Positions 22,268-32,395 of a stretch of 64,000 nt of DNA are shown piece after piece. A program made the position numbers and the translations under genes. The stretch comes from Fragum whitleyi (taxonomy: Eukaryota > Mollusca > Bivalvia > Cardiida > Cardiidae): contig OX411543.1 of NCBI GenBank assembly GCA_948146395.1, forward strand, positions 73,929,558 through 73,993,557. The letters are read 5' to 3'. Below the pieces are notes generated by a model that was not told where the DNA came from, searched no databases, and saw only the letters and a program-made list of their open reading frames with translations. The first letter of the stretch is position 1; every line of letters begins with the position of its first letter.

Positions 22268-25200
22268 CTGTAATATAGATCAAGATCATGTTATGGGGTT
22301 ACTAACACTCAGTTGCAGGTGCTGGATTATGCAAAAAAGTAATAAAATGGGCATAATTCTGTTAAAATACTTCTAAGGTTTCCACCCGTTAGTCTAGGTA
22401 GCTCATGTGATGGTGAGCACACATGCCACGTTTCATTTAGTTATCTTCAATAACAACAAAAATATGAACAAGGCTCAGGTTTGTCACTCAACTTGTCTGA
22501 CATGGGCTTTTCTACCTGTGGACAAGTACAATTTCCAGGCCACTTGTTCATGGACAAATAATATCCAGTGCAAATCTTAGAGTGGTACTAAATAGATCCA
22601 AGAGATAACTATCAGTATGTTTAATATATCAAAGGGTAGAAAACATTGTTTTTGATGAAAAAAATGCTAGGTTCCAGCAATTTTGTCATATTAAAGTTTT
22701 TTCTCAGCATTCATCCACTCACTTTTTTTGAAGACAAGTATATATTTAATCCTAGAAAAGTAGGAAAGCATCTTTTACCAGTCCAGGGCATAGTGGCAAA
22801 ACTCTGTATTTCCCCACCCCTGCTTTTAGAGCTCCATGTTTCATAACACAGTATACACTACCTGGTCTGCCAATACAGGGTTTTTTGAGAAGATCCGATG
22901 TAAGGCTCCATGTGCTACAATACAGTAGATACAGTTGTTTTCTGAGGATGTGGCTACAATGATCATCTCTTTATCTGCCTTTGTAAGGTTACCTGAATCT
23001 TAAAATAAGAAGGTTTTTTTCACACTTGGTCAACCTTGTCTTCTTTAATGAAAAGCCATCAGAGATACCCTTGTCTTACACATGTGAAGGATCATATTAT
23101 AAATCAATGACTCAGCACAAAACAGTTGTAACTGCCTTTATGTTTCTAGGCAGTTACATCTGTTTTGCACTGAGCAACCAAAATGACGTCATCGCAATGT
23201 CATCTGTATTTATGTCATCTGTGTGTTCCAAAAATAGTTTTTAACATATAAATAAGCAAGCTATCAATGTGAGAAAAGAAATGTTTTTCGATTATGTTTA
23301 AGACGGATTGATCTTCACCTCGTCTCAAACAAAATCTCAATATCAGATCCTATATATCTTACTCATTTCTTTCTTACTTCCACATTGTTTGATAAATCCA
23401 GAGGATGGGATGAGTTCTTTTTCTAGAGTATATTTCTTAAATGATAAAGGGATTTTTCCCCCTTGTCATGCTGAATAAAAACCCTTGCAAAATTACATTA
23501 AGCGAATAGCGGGAGAGAAGTAGAAATAACAACCAACCACAGTCTTTAGTTTATGTTTAATTACATTAAGATCAAAGTGCTACAGTCAGTATTTTTTTTC
23601 CTTTTCCTTTTTTTTTTTTTTATTTTTATTTATTTTTTTTTATTAGCTCACCTGAGCACGAAGTGCTCATGTGAGCTATTGTGATCACCTTTCATCCGGC
23701 GTCTGTCCGTCGGTCGTCGTCCGTCGTCCGGCGTCCGTCAACAATTTCTTTAAACGACATCTCCTCCTAAACTACTAGGCCAATTAACACCAAATTTTAC
23801 AGAAATGTTGCTTAGGTGGTCCCCTTCAAAAATAGCTAAAAGGATTGAAATCCATGAAAAACTCTGGTTGCTATGGCAACAAAAGGTGAAATTTTAAGAA
23901 AATCTTTAAAATTCTTCTTCTTCTCAACCAGTAGTCCTACAGACTTAAAACTTGGCATGGATGATCAGTTCATAGACCTGAATAAAAATAGCTAAAATCA
24001 TATCTTTTGGGCAACCAGGTGCGGAGCACCAGGGGGGAGGGGGTAGTACTTTGGGAACATTTTGTAATCTTTAAGCTTCTTCTTCTTCGGAACCAGGAGC
24101 CCTACAGACTTGAAAATTGGCATGGATGATCAGCTCATAGACCCTATCAAAAATAGCTAAAATCATATCTGTTGGGCTGCCAGGTGCGGAGCACTAGGGG
24201 GGAGGGGGTTGTACTTTTGTGAAAATTTTGTGATCTTTAACCTTCTTCTTCTGAAGAACCAGGAGCCCGACAGATTTGAATATTGTCATGGATGATCAGC
24301 ATATGGACCTTTATAAAAATAGCTAAAATCATGACTTTAGATTCATCAGGTGCGGAGCATCAGGGGGGAGAGGGTAGTACTTTTGTGAAAATTTTGTAAT
24401 CTTTAACCTTCTTCTTCTTCTGAACCACAAGCCCTACAGACTTGAAAATTGGCATGGAGGATCAGCTCATAGACCTTAATAAAAATAGCTAAAATCAAGA
24501 CTGTAATGCCACCAGGTGCGGAGCACCGGGAGGGAGGGGGAAGTTCTTTTGTTAAAATTTTGTAACTTTAATCTTCATCTTCTAATGAACCAGGAGCCCT
24601 ACAGACTTCAATATTGGCATGGATGATAAGCATATGGATCTAAAATAAAATATCTAAAATCATGAATGTAGGGCCACCAGATGCGGAGCAATAGGGGGGA
24701 GGGGGTAGTACTTTGGATCAGTTTTTAAATCTTTAACCTTATTCTTCTCATGGATCAGGAACCAAGCCTTCAGACTTGAAAATTGTCATAGGTGATCAAT
24801 ATATTGACATTAATAAAAATAGCTGAAATCATGACAGTAGGGTCACCAGGTGCTGAGTGTCTTGGGGAGGGGGTAGTACTTTGGATCATTTTTGAAATCT
24901 TTAAACTTCTTCTAATAAACCAGGAGTTCTACTGACTTGAAAATTGGTATGGGTGATCAGCATATGGACATTAATTGAATTAGCTAAAATCATGACTGTA
25001 GATTCACCAGGTGCAGAGCATCTTGGGGGAGGGGGAGTGCTTTGTTGAGAATTTTGAATCCCTACAGCCTTTATATTTGACATGGATTGATCAACTCATT
25101 AAAGAAAACTTTAAAAGTCTCAGACTCACCCTGTATATCTGGCATAGATTAGCTGACCACAGACCTTTTATGAAAAAAGCTTAAATAAATAATGACCAGA

Positions 25201-27218
25201 GGAGGAGCAGGGGGGGGGGAGGATTATTTCAAATGTTATCTGATTGAATAAGTGAAAATCATTTTTTCTGTGGTTGCATGGACATACCTAGGTAATGAAG
25301 CTTTTTATCTCAGGTGAGCGACCCAGGGCCAACGGCCCTCTTGTTTTGTTAATTTATTTCAATTTTTTTTAAAAAAAAATACAATATTTAAACTTTTCTG
25401 CTTTCAAAAAGAAAATCAGGTTGTATGGACTAGGAGCAGACTACATGTGTGTAGGCTGATCTTTGTCTATACCTCCTGCTAAAGCAGGAATATTCTGGGT
25501 TCACTTCATTCCCTTCAGCATAACGGGCTAACACAATTTGTAATCATTTTCTATAAATCCTATCATGAGTAATAATTAAACATTTCAGAATAGCAACTTC
25601 AATGTCATATACAAGATCAACTTTCAAAGTACCAAAAACTTATGTTAAACGAGCATTGTCAGGAAATATGTCTTTTCATTTAAGCATTGAATTAAAAAAA
25701 AAACAAGGTCAAATTCAATTTTAAGTGATAGTGCTATGATTTTGATATTTTTTGCAAACTTTTAACAGAGTACACTAAATGCTTGAAACATTTATAGAGT
25801 ATAGTTCACTGGCAATGCCTGTAAGAGAAATGGGCCAAATAAAGAATCAAGATTGATAGCCACTTTCAGGAATCCAAATTGGATCTCTTGGTTAAGAGGC
25901 TAATCCTTTACCTCTTGACCATGGAAACCACATTTTTATGCCCCCGTATCGAGAGATCGGGGGCATATGGTTTTACTCATGTCCGTCTGTCTGTCCGTCC
26001 GTCTGTCCGAAAACTTAACCCGAAAACTTAACCTTTGCCTTTTCTCCAAAAGTATTTGACATACAAAGCTGTACACCAAAGTCAAGGTCATGTGACAAGG
26101 TCATGGTCATGTGACAAGGTCAAGGTCATCTGTGAAGGTCAAACTTTAAAAGAAAATGCTGTTCCGGGGGCATTCCTGTTTCACAAACACATCTTGTTTC
26201 ATTCTCAATTTTAACAATGACATATCCTTCTAAACCACACAAAATTCAGAGTTCAACTGGACCTTGTCACACACACACACAAGGCCACTTGTTCATTGAC
26301 TAGTAAATTCATGTTTTCTCAAAATATCATCTATTCCTTTTATTGTGGACAAGTTCATTTTAGTCTTTGTCAAGTTGAAATGATCTTTCATTTGTCCAGT
26401 GACAGGCGTAGAAAAACTGTATTTCATACCCTGGAATTGTTGGAAATTTATCTTCAGGTAATTTCACAATTCAATTATTTGTCAAATACAATAAAACAAC
26501 CTCAAGTCAGATTATGAAACAATCACCTGTGGCATACCTCTATCTCCCATAACTACATCATAGTAATTTATAAAGGCCCGTAGCTCATCAGGTCTGTAGG
26601 ACATAGAACTGAACACATTTGGAACAAATCCCGTCTTCTCCGAAACCTCAGTGATTCTACTCTTCATGTCCTCTGGCAGGGTCTCAACTGCCGGTACTGG
26701 GAAGCGGGAAAAACTTTCTTCCTTTAAAAGTTGTGATGATGAGAAAATCTGTCTTGAAAACATTGCTTTTTGTACAGGATTTTGTTGACATCTTAGCAAA
26801 ACCTGAATGAAAATAAAAAGAATTCGTTCCGGCTTAAAGTATCTAAACTTCGTAACTGCAGCTTTTTTAAACTAAAGCTTGACTGATAAAGCTGCAGTAA
26901 CGATGTTTGGTCGCTCAGAGATGTTTATCACGGCAGAATGGAATTATTGGCTAGCTATTTCTGTGGGTTGTTAAAGTATATAAGCACCCAACAATGGATT
27001 CCAGATAATGTTCACGGTAACATAGGCCTACATTTTGAACTACAAGCCACCAGTACTTCAATCGGTCGAAATAAATATTCAAGAAGATGACAATGGAAGC
27101 TGGTGTGTCAATAAAATAACATAGACATTATCTTATTGAATTCGAGTATACAGATAAATAAAATATATTGATTTACCCTTCCAAACTGCAATAGAGCAAG
27201 TCTAGTCGCTGTGCTCAT
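22001..27218 (-). CDS. AhpD-like (carboxymuconolactone decarboxylase family) peroxidase-related protein, four exons
   Basis: Exons 27177-27218, 26538-26802, 22862-22992 and 22001-22267 join in phase to 234 residues. The central part has E111, C123, C126 and H130 in the order E-x11-C-x2-C-x3-H, exactly the AhpD redox motif (LTKADKEMIIVATS followed by NNCIYCIVAHGA). Members are alkylhydroperoxidase-like thiol enzymes; this architecture matches the set called uncharacterised peroxidase-related enzymes, with an N-terminal RFPVPAVETLPEDMKSRI-type lead and a C-terminal helical half (DDRQRAILDVAIDL, MDDFWDIGAVVSLFAMSNRM). The first 35 or so residues are basic and hydroxylated with few acids (MSTATRLALLQFGRVLLRCQ), suggesting a mitochondrial presequence; this is inference. 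Donors and acceptors are GT/AG with phases 0, 1, 0. Intron 2 contains a 1.7-kb repeat element. The gene converges on DR1. Confidence 0.9.
22862..22992 (-). CDS. AhpD-like gene, exon 3 (redox motif)
   Basis: Acceptor AAGATTCAG, donor CAG/GTAGTG. Encodes GNLTKADKEMIIVATSSE, then the C-x2-C-x3-H motif and FSKNPVLADQ. 131 nt, entering in phase 1 and leaving in phase 0. Confidence 0.9.
23116..23175. repeat. Hairpin repeat with AACAGTTGTAACTGCC arms
   Basis: CAGTTGTAACTGCCTTTATG is mirrored by AGGCAGTTACATCTGTTTTG. A second copy of the same hairpin lies at about 61107-61170 (CAGTTGTCACTGCC/GGTAGTTACAACTG). Confidence 0.7.
23643..25346 (+). mobile_element. Large element with AGCTCACCTGAGCACGAAGT end and internal tandem units, copy 1
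   Basis: Starts TTAGCTCACCTGAGCACGAA, passes a GTCCGTCGTCCGGCGTCCGT block, then about seven imperfect tandem units of roughly 170 bp, each with CAGACTTGAAAATTGGCATG, AAAATAGCTAAAATCATG and CCAGGTGCGGAGCA followed by a G-rich run. It ends GGCCAACGGCCCTCTTGTT. No coding capacity. It lies inside intron 2 of the AhpD-like gene. A highly similar copy in the opposite direction is at 44949-46600. Confidence 0.85.
25420..25510. repeat. Interspersed repeat with CAGACT...GCTGATC and CCTGC...GCAGGAATATT
   Basis: The same words occur near 16920, 20730, 52923 and 57795 (GCAGACTGCACATCTGTG, CTGCACATAATGTGCAG, ATGTTCCTGCTTTTACAGG). They describe a diverged hairpin family common in this window. Confidence 0.55.
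25795..25935 (-). mobile_element. Degraded tRNA-headed SINE
   Basis: GGGCCAAATAAAGAATCAAG, GATTGATAGCCAC and CTTTACCTCTTGACCATGG line up with the better preserved copy at 53430-53575. The tRNA part (minus strand) is decayed. Confidence 0.55.
25935..26205. mobile_element. Repeat with GCCCCCG...CGGGGGCAT ends
   Basis: Begins TTTATGCCCCCGTATCGAGA with a short GGGGGCATATGG hairpin, then GTCCGTCTGTCTGTCCGTCC and AAGGTCATGTGACAAGG words, ending near CCGGGGGCATTCCTGTTTCA. The arrangement resembles the element at 62275-62805. Confidence 0.65.
26538..26802 (-). CDS. AhpD-like gene, exon 2
   Basis: Acceptor TTTTCATTCAG precedes VLLRCQQNPVQKAMFSRQIF. The exon ends in MGDR plus one base at AGAG/GTATGC. 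That donor, not the later CAG/GTGATT, restores the frame with exon 3 to give GDRGNLTKADKE. Confidence 0.85.
27177..27218 (-). CDS. AhpD-like gene, exon 1 (start)
   Basis: ATG at 27216-27218 on the minus strand encodes MSTATRLALLQFGR, then the donor AGG/GTAAAT. Fourteen residues, phase 0 into exon 2. Upstream sequence contains a TCAAGG repeat and is the probable promoter side. Confidence 0.75.
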
Positions 27219-27759
27219 CTTTGTTTACATGCGGTTGACAAGGTCAAGGTTGAAATACTCGTTTATTCGACGGACTGTTTTGCTCCAACTTCGATATCGG
27301 TATCTGTCATTGAACAATTATTTATTATCATTGCTATCTTTAAATAATAAATAAAGAAATAAATAAACACACATAATAGTAATAATAAATTATTTTCTTT
27401 TTGCAATATTTTTAAAAGAGAAAAAAAAAACGATGCGAAAAATACCATCAGTACTTTTCGTTTTTCATTTATATTCATTCATTCATCTATTTTTTGTAAC
27501 GAAAACTTAAGTCGTGAGCAAGCGATAATTTGAACAATCAAGATATCCCATATAGGTATTTGCATAACTTTATTATCCAATAGGTTTGTTTGTTTGAATG
27601 AGGTTTTACGCCGTTTTTAACAATCTTTCAGTTATATCGCGCGGCTGGAACACATAACAGTGTATTCCTAAAACATATTTACTAAACATCTTGCGATTAT
27701 TTTGTGCGTAAGTCAAAAATTATTCATGATACTTCTACAGAAGTAGCTTATTAAGGAAT

Positions 27760-27835
27760 TCTGCCATGCATCATCTCATTGGAATCGTCTTGTTGAAATG
27801 CGATTCCAATTAGGTATTGTAAGACAGAATCTAAT
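27760..27835. repeat. Hairpin repeat family D inside the split SINE
   Basis: GAATTCTGCC and CATTGGAATCGTC are mirrored by GCGATTCCAATTAGG and AGACAGAATCT. Same family as 14775-14909. Confidence 0.7.
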
Positions 27836-28043
27836 AATGATTAAAAAAGCAAAGTGCGATTTAAGATTTTGACTTACGATTAATGTTTTCGTAAGAAGTT
27901 AATTAAAATGGGACCCTGGTATTTCTCAAACCAATACCGGCCACCATCACATTCCGCTCTTCTTGCCACCAACTGCTATCCCACATAGGTCAACGATTGT
28001 CGACCCATTGGTGAGAGACAAATAGTCGGAAAGAATGAGTGCC

Positions 28044-28119
28044 GCCGTCGGAGATCGAACCCGGGACCTGTACATTGGTAGTCCGACGCGCTACCAAAGT
28101 TCTGCGCTATGACGACGGC
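28044..28119 (-). other. tRNA-like head of a SINE (not a functional tRNA gene)
   Basis: Read on the minus strand, the 76-nt segment begins GCCGTCG and ends CGACGGC, a perfect 7-bp pair. It has an A-box-like TAGCGCAG...TGGTAGCG and a B-box-like GGGTTCGATCTCC. D and T arms do not fold canonically and the body of a SINE follows, so it is best read as the pol III promoter of the SINE. Confidence 0.7.
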
Positions 28120-28267
28120 TAAATCCGATTAGAAATGCTGATTGGTTCACACATAGGTCGAGATTGATTGGCTAAATGTCTCGTGCGCACGATTTTGTCT
28201 TTCGTTTTTCGCATTTTTTTATTCTACAAAAGAAAACTTGTAGAACGAAAGATATGGTTTTTATTTT

Positions 28268-28316
28268 TATTTATTTTTTTTTTTTTTTTTTTTTGGCGGG
28301 GGGGGGGGGGGGGGTC
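28268..28316. repeat. Poly-T followed by poly-G tract
   Basis: A T run of more than 20 and then GGCGGGGGG and further G. Simple sequence, likely length-variable and assembly-sensitive. Confidence 0.8.
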
Positions 28317-28319
28317 TGA

Positions 28320-29010
28320 AATGATTGAAAAAATGTAAAACGAAAATCGAGGATTTTTTTTTTTCGCATTTTTTCTGTTCTTTAAAAAATAACTTAAAAA
28401 AACGAAAATCCCAGAAGATATGCATTGTCACCTCTATGCCACCGTAGGAAATCCAATGCCGGGTAGATACTGCTGTAGCATAGATATGTATATCTTTTAA
28501 CCAAGTCAATGTAGAGAAGCCTATGAACACTTACTCTGAATTTATAAAACGTTCGTTGCTTTTCCAACCAAACGGTTAGATTCATCCACCTTGGAGCCAA
28601 GGCGTAAAGCAATACGTTACTCTATTACACTCTACATAGATAAAAAAAATGTAGTCTACGAAATGGACCGACACTTGGTTACCGAGGCTGAAAAAATTCG
28701 ACTGTCTGTCTTTCGAGGCAGACAAGCCTTGAAAATGTAACCCACCGTTGTTCAGTGCGGATACCTTAAAGGTTACATTCAAAGCACAGTTTGGTCGTCC
28801 CTGAGACAATTGGAAAGTGTAGATTACGCTTGTGTGGATCCAGAGAGGCTAAGAAGATTGCAATCTACCACCGGAAATTCGGCAAAAACATGGTTATCAA
28901 GTCGAAACGATATGGATTTTATTTTGTACAATCCAAAGGGTAGAACCTACGGTTTTATTTACTGAGCTGCAACTGCGGCCTTTTAAGTCTCGGTCTCGGA
29001 ACAAGTACAT
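28320..29010. other. Intergenic, no gene seen
   Basis: Short minus-strand frames at 28267-28809 overlap one another and have no coherent protein signal or splice context. No repeat family recognised. Confidence 0.5.
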
Positions 29011-30045
29011 TTTTAGCTCACCTGAGCACGAAGTGTTCAAGGTGAGCTATTGTGATCGTACAATGTCCGTCGTCAGTCGTGCGTCGTCAACAATTTCTTT
29101 AAACATCTTCTTCTCCTAAACCAGTGGGCCAATCTTGATGAAACTTGGCAGGGATGTTCCTTTGGTGAAGCTCTACCAAAATTGTTCAAATAAATGCAAT
29201 CCACACTTCACTTTCCCTTTACCCTTAACAAAAAGGATGAAAATATGAAAATCTTCAAAAATCTTCTTCTCCGAAACCAGAAGGCAGACAGCTTTCATAT
29301 TTGGTATGTAGCATCATCTAGTGGACCTCTACCAAGTTTGTTCATATCAAGACCCTTTGGGTCTTATTTGGGCATTCATGCTAAATTTCATCAAGATTGG
29401 CCCACTGGTTTAGGAGGAGAAGATGTTAAAGAAATTGTGAACGTCGGCCGACGGACGACGCACGACTGACGACGGACGTAATGTACGATCACAATAGCTC
29501 ACCTTGAGCACCAAAGTGCTCAAGTGAGCTAAAAAGGAAAATCTTCAAAAATCTTCTTCTCTGAAACCAGATGGCAGACAGCTTACATATTTGGTATGTA
29601 GCATCATCTAGTGAACCTCGACCAAGTTTGTTCACATCAAGACCCTTGGATAATATTTGGGCTCCACCAGGGCACATCCTTTTTAACTCAGCTGAGCACA
29701 ATGGGTGAAAATAGGAAAATCTTCAAAAATCGTCTTCTCTGAAACCAGAGGCATACAGCTTTCATATTTAGTATGTAGCATCATCTGGTGGGCCTCTAAC
29801 AAGTTTTTTTCATATCAAGACCCTGGGGTCACATTTGGGCTCCACCGGGGTGCATCCCTTTTTATATAAGATCAAAGAGCGAAAAGGCATATTTTTATTG
29901 CTCTTCGGTGAAAACACTCCATGGTATTGATCTCATGAAGAAGTTTTCACTTTTTGACATCTGCCTATTTATTTAATGTAATGTCCCAGGGGTCAAAGAG
30001 ACTCAGGTGAGTGATCTAGGACCATCATGGTCCTCTTGTCTATTG
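29011..30045. mobile_element. Palindromic AGCTCACC-type element plus attached fragment
   Basis: 29011-29534 has long inverted arms: AGCTCACCTGAGCACGAAGT with CAACAATTTCTTTAAACATC and CCAGTGGGCCAATCTTGATG on the left, all mirrored at the right (CATCAAGATTGGCCCACTGG, ending GTGCTCAAGTGAGCT). From 29535 to about 30045 partial units (CTTCTCTGAAACCAGA, TTTGGTATGTAGCATCATCT) lead to an end GGACCATCATGGTCCTCTTGT, the inverted form of the end at 39957. Confidence 0.75.
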
Positions 30046-30068
30046 GATTCCACATGATAGAACATGTT

Positions 30069-30198
30069 GTCTTGCGTTTAGGATGACAAACGGTGCAAAC
30101 TGTTTGCAAATTTTACCCCGCTTTTGATGAGAACCTGCGTCCAAAGCGGGATATAATTTGCAAACTGTTCCATTATTTTGTCATCCTGAACCGCAGGA
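30069..30198. mobile_element. MITE family B, copy 2
   Basis: CTTGCGTTTAGGATGACAAA and TGCAAACTGTTTGCAAATT on the left, mirrored by AATTTGCAAACTG and TTTTGTCATCCTGAACCGCA on the right. Confidence 0.85.
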
Positions 30199-31252
30199 CT
30201 GGTACCGCCGAATAAGCACACAGACTAATTTTTGGTGAACGTTTTCGTTCACCATTGTAGCTGCGTAGGGAATACCTAGTCGGTTCTTAATAGCTTCGAA
30301 ATAAAGTAGTGCCCATTTAGGTTCAATTTAGTTTTTCTCGAGACTTCTCTCCGCAAGATCACTATTTATTTTGTGAATCGCGTGATTCTAGAATTCTTTT
30401 TCAAGTGAAGACAATGAAAATCCGCGTTTAAAATACAAAAAGAAGATGCTTTTTTTTAATCGGGCGTATGGATGATCCGCAATAGCATATCGAGGGCTTA
30501 GGGCTTGATAAAGTATGTGCCTTTACACATAATAGACGCTCACTATGTTTTTGCTCCAAGCCATCGTTATGACAAGTTCCGGAAGTAACTTGCCGGAACA
30601 TGTGTTATTCAGGTCGTGTCCTCCTGATCTGGTTTTTCCCGTATTTACCTATATACATGTACGTGGTTATCATTAGAAACGGTAATCAGTCTACTGACAT
30701 ACGTGAACTACGAATGCGTTTCGATTTTTACCGAATATCTTTCGCAAGTAACTCTATTATTACACGTGATGACATGTCTATAAACAATATTCCATCGTTA
30801 TTAAATGAGCGTTAATTGTCGAAAGTTCCGAGTGACTGCTTAAATCACAAAATTTAAATCACGTTAGGTAACTAACGTTGGCAATGCAAGAACAAGAATC
30901 ATCTCAGGGGACCCCTTAACAGAAGGAATAAGCAGAGTTTGTTTACATAAATGAAAAATATTCAATCAACATTTAAAAGAAATGATACTTGGGTGTTTTT
31001 TTGTTGTTTTTTTTTTATTTGCGTGGCAAGGAAAAACTGATTGGAATAACTTGGTATAATCGATTGGCCACAATTCCATATAATGCCTATATCAAAGTTT
31101 TCACACGACGACGACAACAACGACGGCGACAACGACAACAGGCTAAAGCATTACCTCGTTTTTTCCCGAAAACAAACGAACTAAAAATTGAATAAAACGC
31201 CAAACTGGCTAGACAAATAATTTCTTTTTGTATTATAATTATTATTAAAGAC
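30199..31252. other. Intergenic, no gene seen
   Basis: Contains an imperfect CGACGACGACAACAACGACG simple repeat at about 31108-31140. The frames at 30600-30815 and 30989-31195 are short and unremarkable. Confidence 0.5.
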
Positions 31253-31386
31253 CTGTCCTTCGTTCGAGATTACAAAAGGGTACAATCTCTTTGCATAGTA
31301 TGCCCCCTTTGCACGTTCGCTTGCTTGCAAAGCGGGTTACAATTTGCAAACAGTTTGAACCGTTTTCAGGATCATGAACGCAGGAG
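31253..31386. mobile_element. MITE family B, copy 3 (diverged)
   Basis: CCTTCGTTCGAGATTACAAA at the left and CGTTTTCAGGATCATGAACG at the right, with the GCAAAGCGGGTTACAATTTG core seen in other copies. Confidence 0.65.
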
Positions 31387-32163
31387 AGAACTTGTCTTTT
31401 AGGCATGCCATTGATGCATAAGTGATACAGATTGCACCATTTTCCACACAAGTTTTCCTCCTATAATCGAAGAGCGACGTTCATGCTGGTCAAATAGATT
31501 TCTATGAATGTGTTGCGCTGTCTGTCGGAAATTCTGTGGTTTTGGAGTTGTCTTATTATCTAATTGCATTTCTAGAAAAAGAAAAAGAATCCGTTGAAGA
31601 AACTCCCAAATATCTCCCTTTTAGAGTCGCATATCGTATCATTTAGTTGATATGAGATCGTAACTTCCAACAAACAACTTATTTAAAAAGCTACCGTTTA
31701 ACGATAATTGGTATGCGAAAGGACAATATCACTGGGTTACTGCCCCTCGAACTATCGATGCCCTCTAAAAAGCGGCCGCCGGACCAATTTAATTTCAAAG
31801 CGCTATCGTCGATAGCTACGTGTGGCCTTTTAAAAGTATGTTTAAGAAAAAAATTAAAAAAATGAAAAAAAAAACGATCATGATTATCAATGAACTTTAT
31901 TTTTGTATAAACATACATGTTATTGGGTTTGTTGTTGTTGTTGTTGCTGCTGCTATTGTTTTAAAAAGAATTATTGAAGTTGTAATTGACATTGAAATAT
32001 TTGCCTTACTGAAGGACAAAAGCCGAGGTGATATATGCAAATGTAGCAACAAAACAGATAATGCGTAATTGTATCAAAATCCAATTAAATCTTAACCTTT
32101 AACCAATTTGCGTAGGCTACCGGGGTGATATTACATACCCGAAAATCTCATCTTATACTTGAG

Positions 32164-32222
32164 AAAATATTATGGAAAAAGAAGAAATTGCTTGAAGCAG
32201 GCAATTTCCCCTCTTCTACTTT
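32164..32222. repeat. Hairpin repeat family C, copy 2
   Basis: GGAAAAAGAAGAAATTGCTT followed by GGCAATTTCCCCTCTTCTAC. Diverged right arm. Confidence 0.65.
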
Positions 32223-32264
32223 CTATTACATGCGATTGTTTCTTTTTTTCGAAAAATGCTTAAC

Positions 32265-32395
32265 TTAAGGAGGTAAGAAGCATTTGGGGGGAACACAATT
32301 ATTAAATATGTCTCTATCTCTCTGGGCCGCCTCCTTTGTCCAACATGTTTTTGGTGGACAACACGCTCCTGTTATTGGTCTGTAACATTCGTAAC
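32265..32395 (-). CDS. Cysteine-rich candidate, terminal exon
   Basis: Acceptor GTTCTTTTTCAG on the minus strand, then 43 codons including YECYRPITGACCPPKTCW and a C-terminal CVPPKCFLPP, stop at 32265-32267. 131 nt, entered in phase 1. The stretch upstream in the same frame is threonine/lysine low complexity and is taken as intron. Confidence 0.5.

Larger units (their letters stand above)
27583..28119 (-). mobile_element. tRNA-type SINE interrupted by a later insertion
   Basis: The 3' part (TTTGTTTGTTTGAATGAGG, TTTTACGCCGTTTTTAAC) runs 27583-27690. The body resumes at about 27905 with CCCTGGTATTTCTCAAACC and continues to a tRNA-like head at 28044-28119. The 215 bp between contain a family D hairpin, so the SINE was split after insertion. 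Confidence 0.7.

Noticed and set aside
24901..25083. 60-residue open frame found again at 45211-45393 with nearly the same protein
   Set aside because: The similarity comes from the two copies of the non-coding AGCTCACC-type element; the frame is short and internal to a repeat unit.
26527..26535. Alternative AhpD-like exon 2 donor CAG/GTGATT
   Set aside because: Using it leaves the frame out of phase with exon 3, whereas AGAG/GTATGC restores the conserved GNLTKADKE sequence.
28044..28119. Functional tRNA gene
   Set aside because: Only the terminal pairing and the A/B-box-like words fit; D and T arms are not canonical and the SINE body follows directly.
28267..28530. Minus-strand frame with a proline/lysine-rich C-terminus
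   Set aside because: The proline and lysine runs are the translation of the poly-T/poly-G simple sequence.
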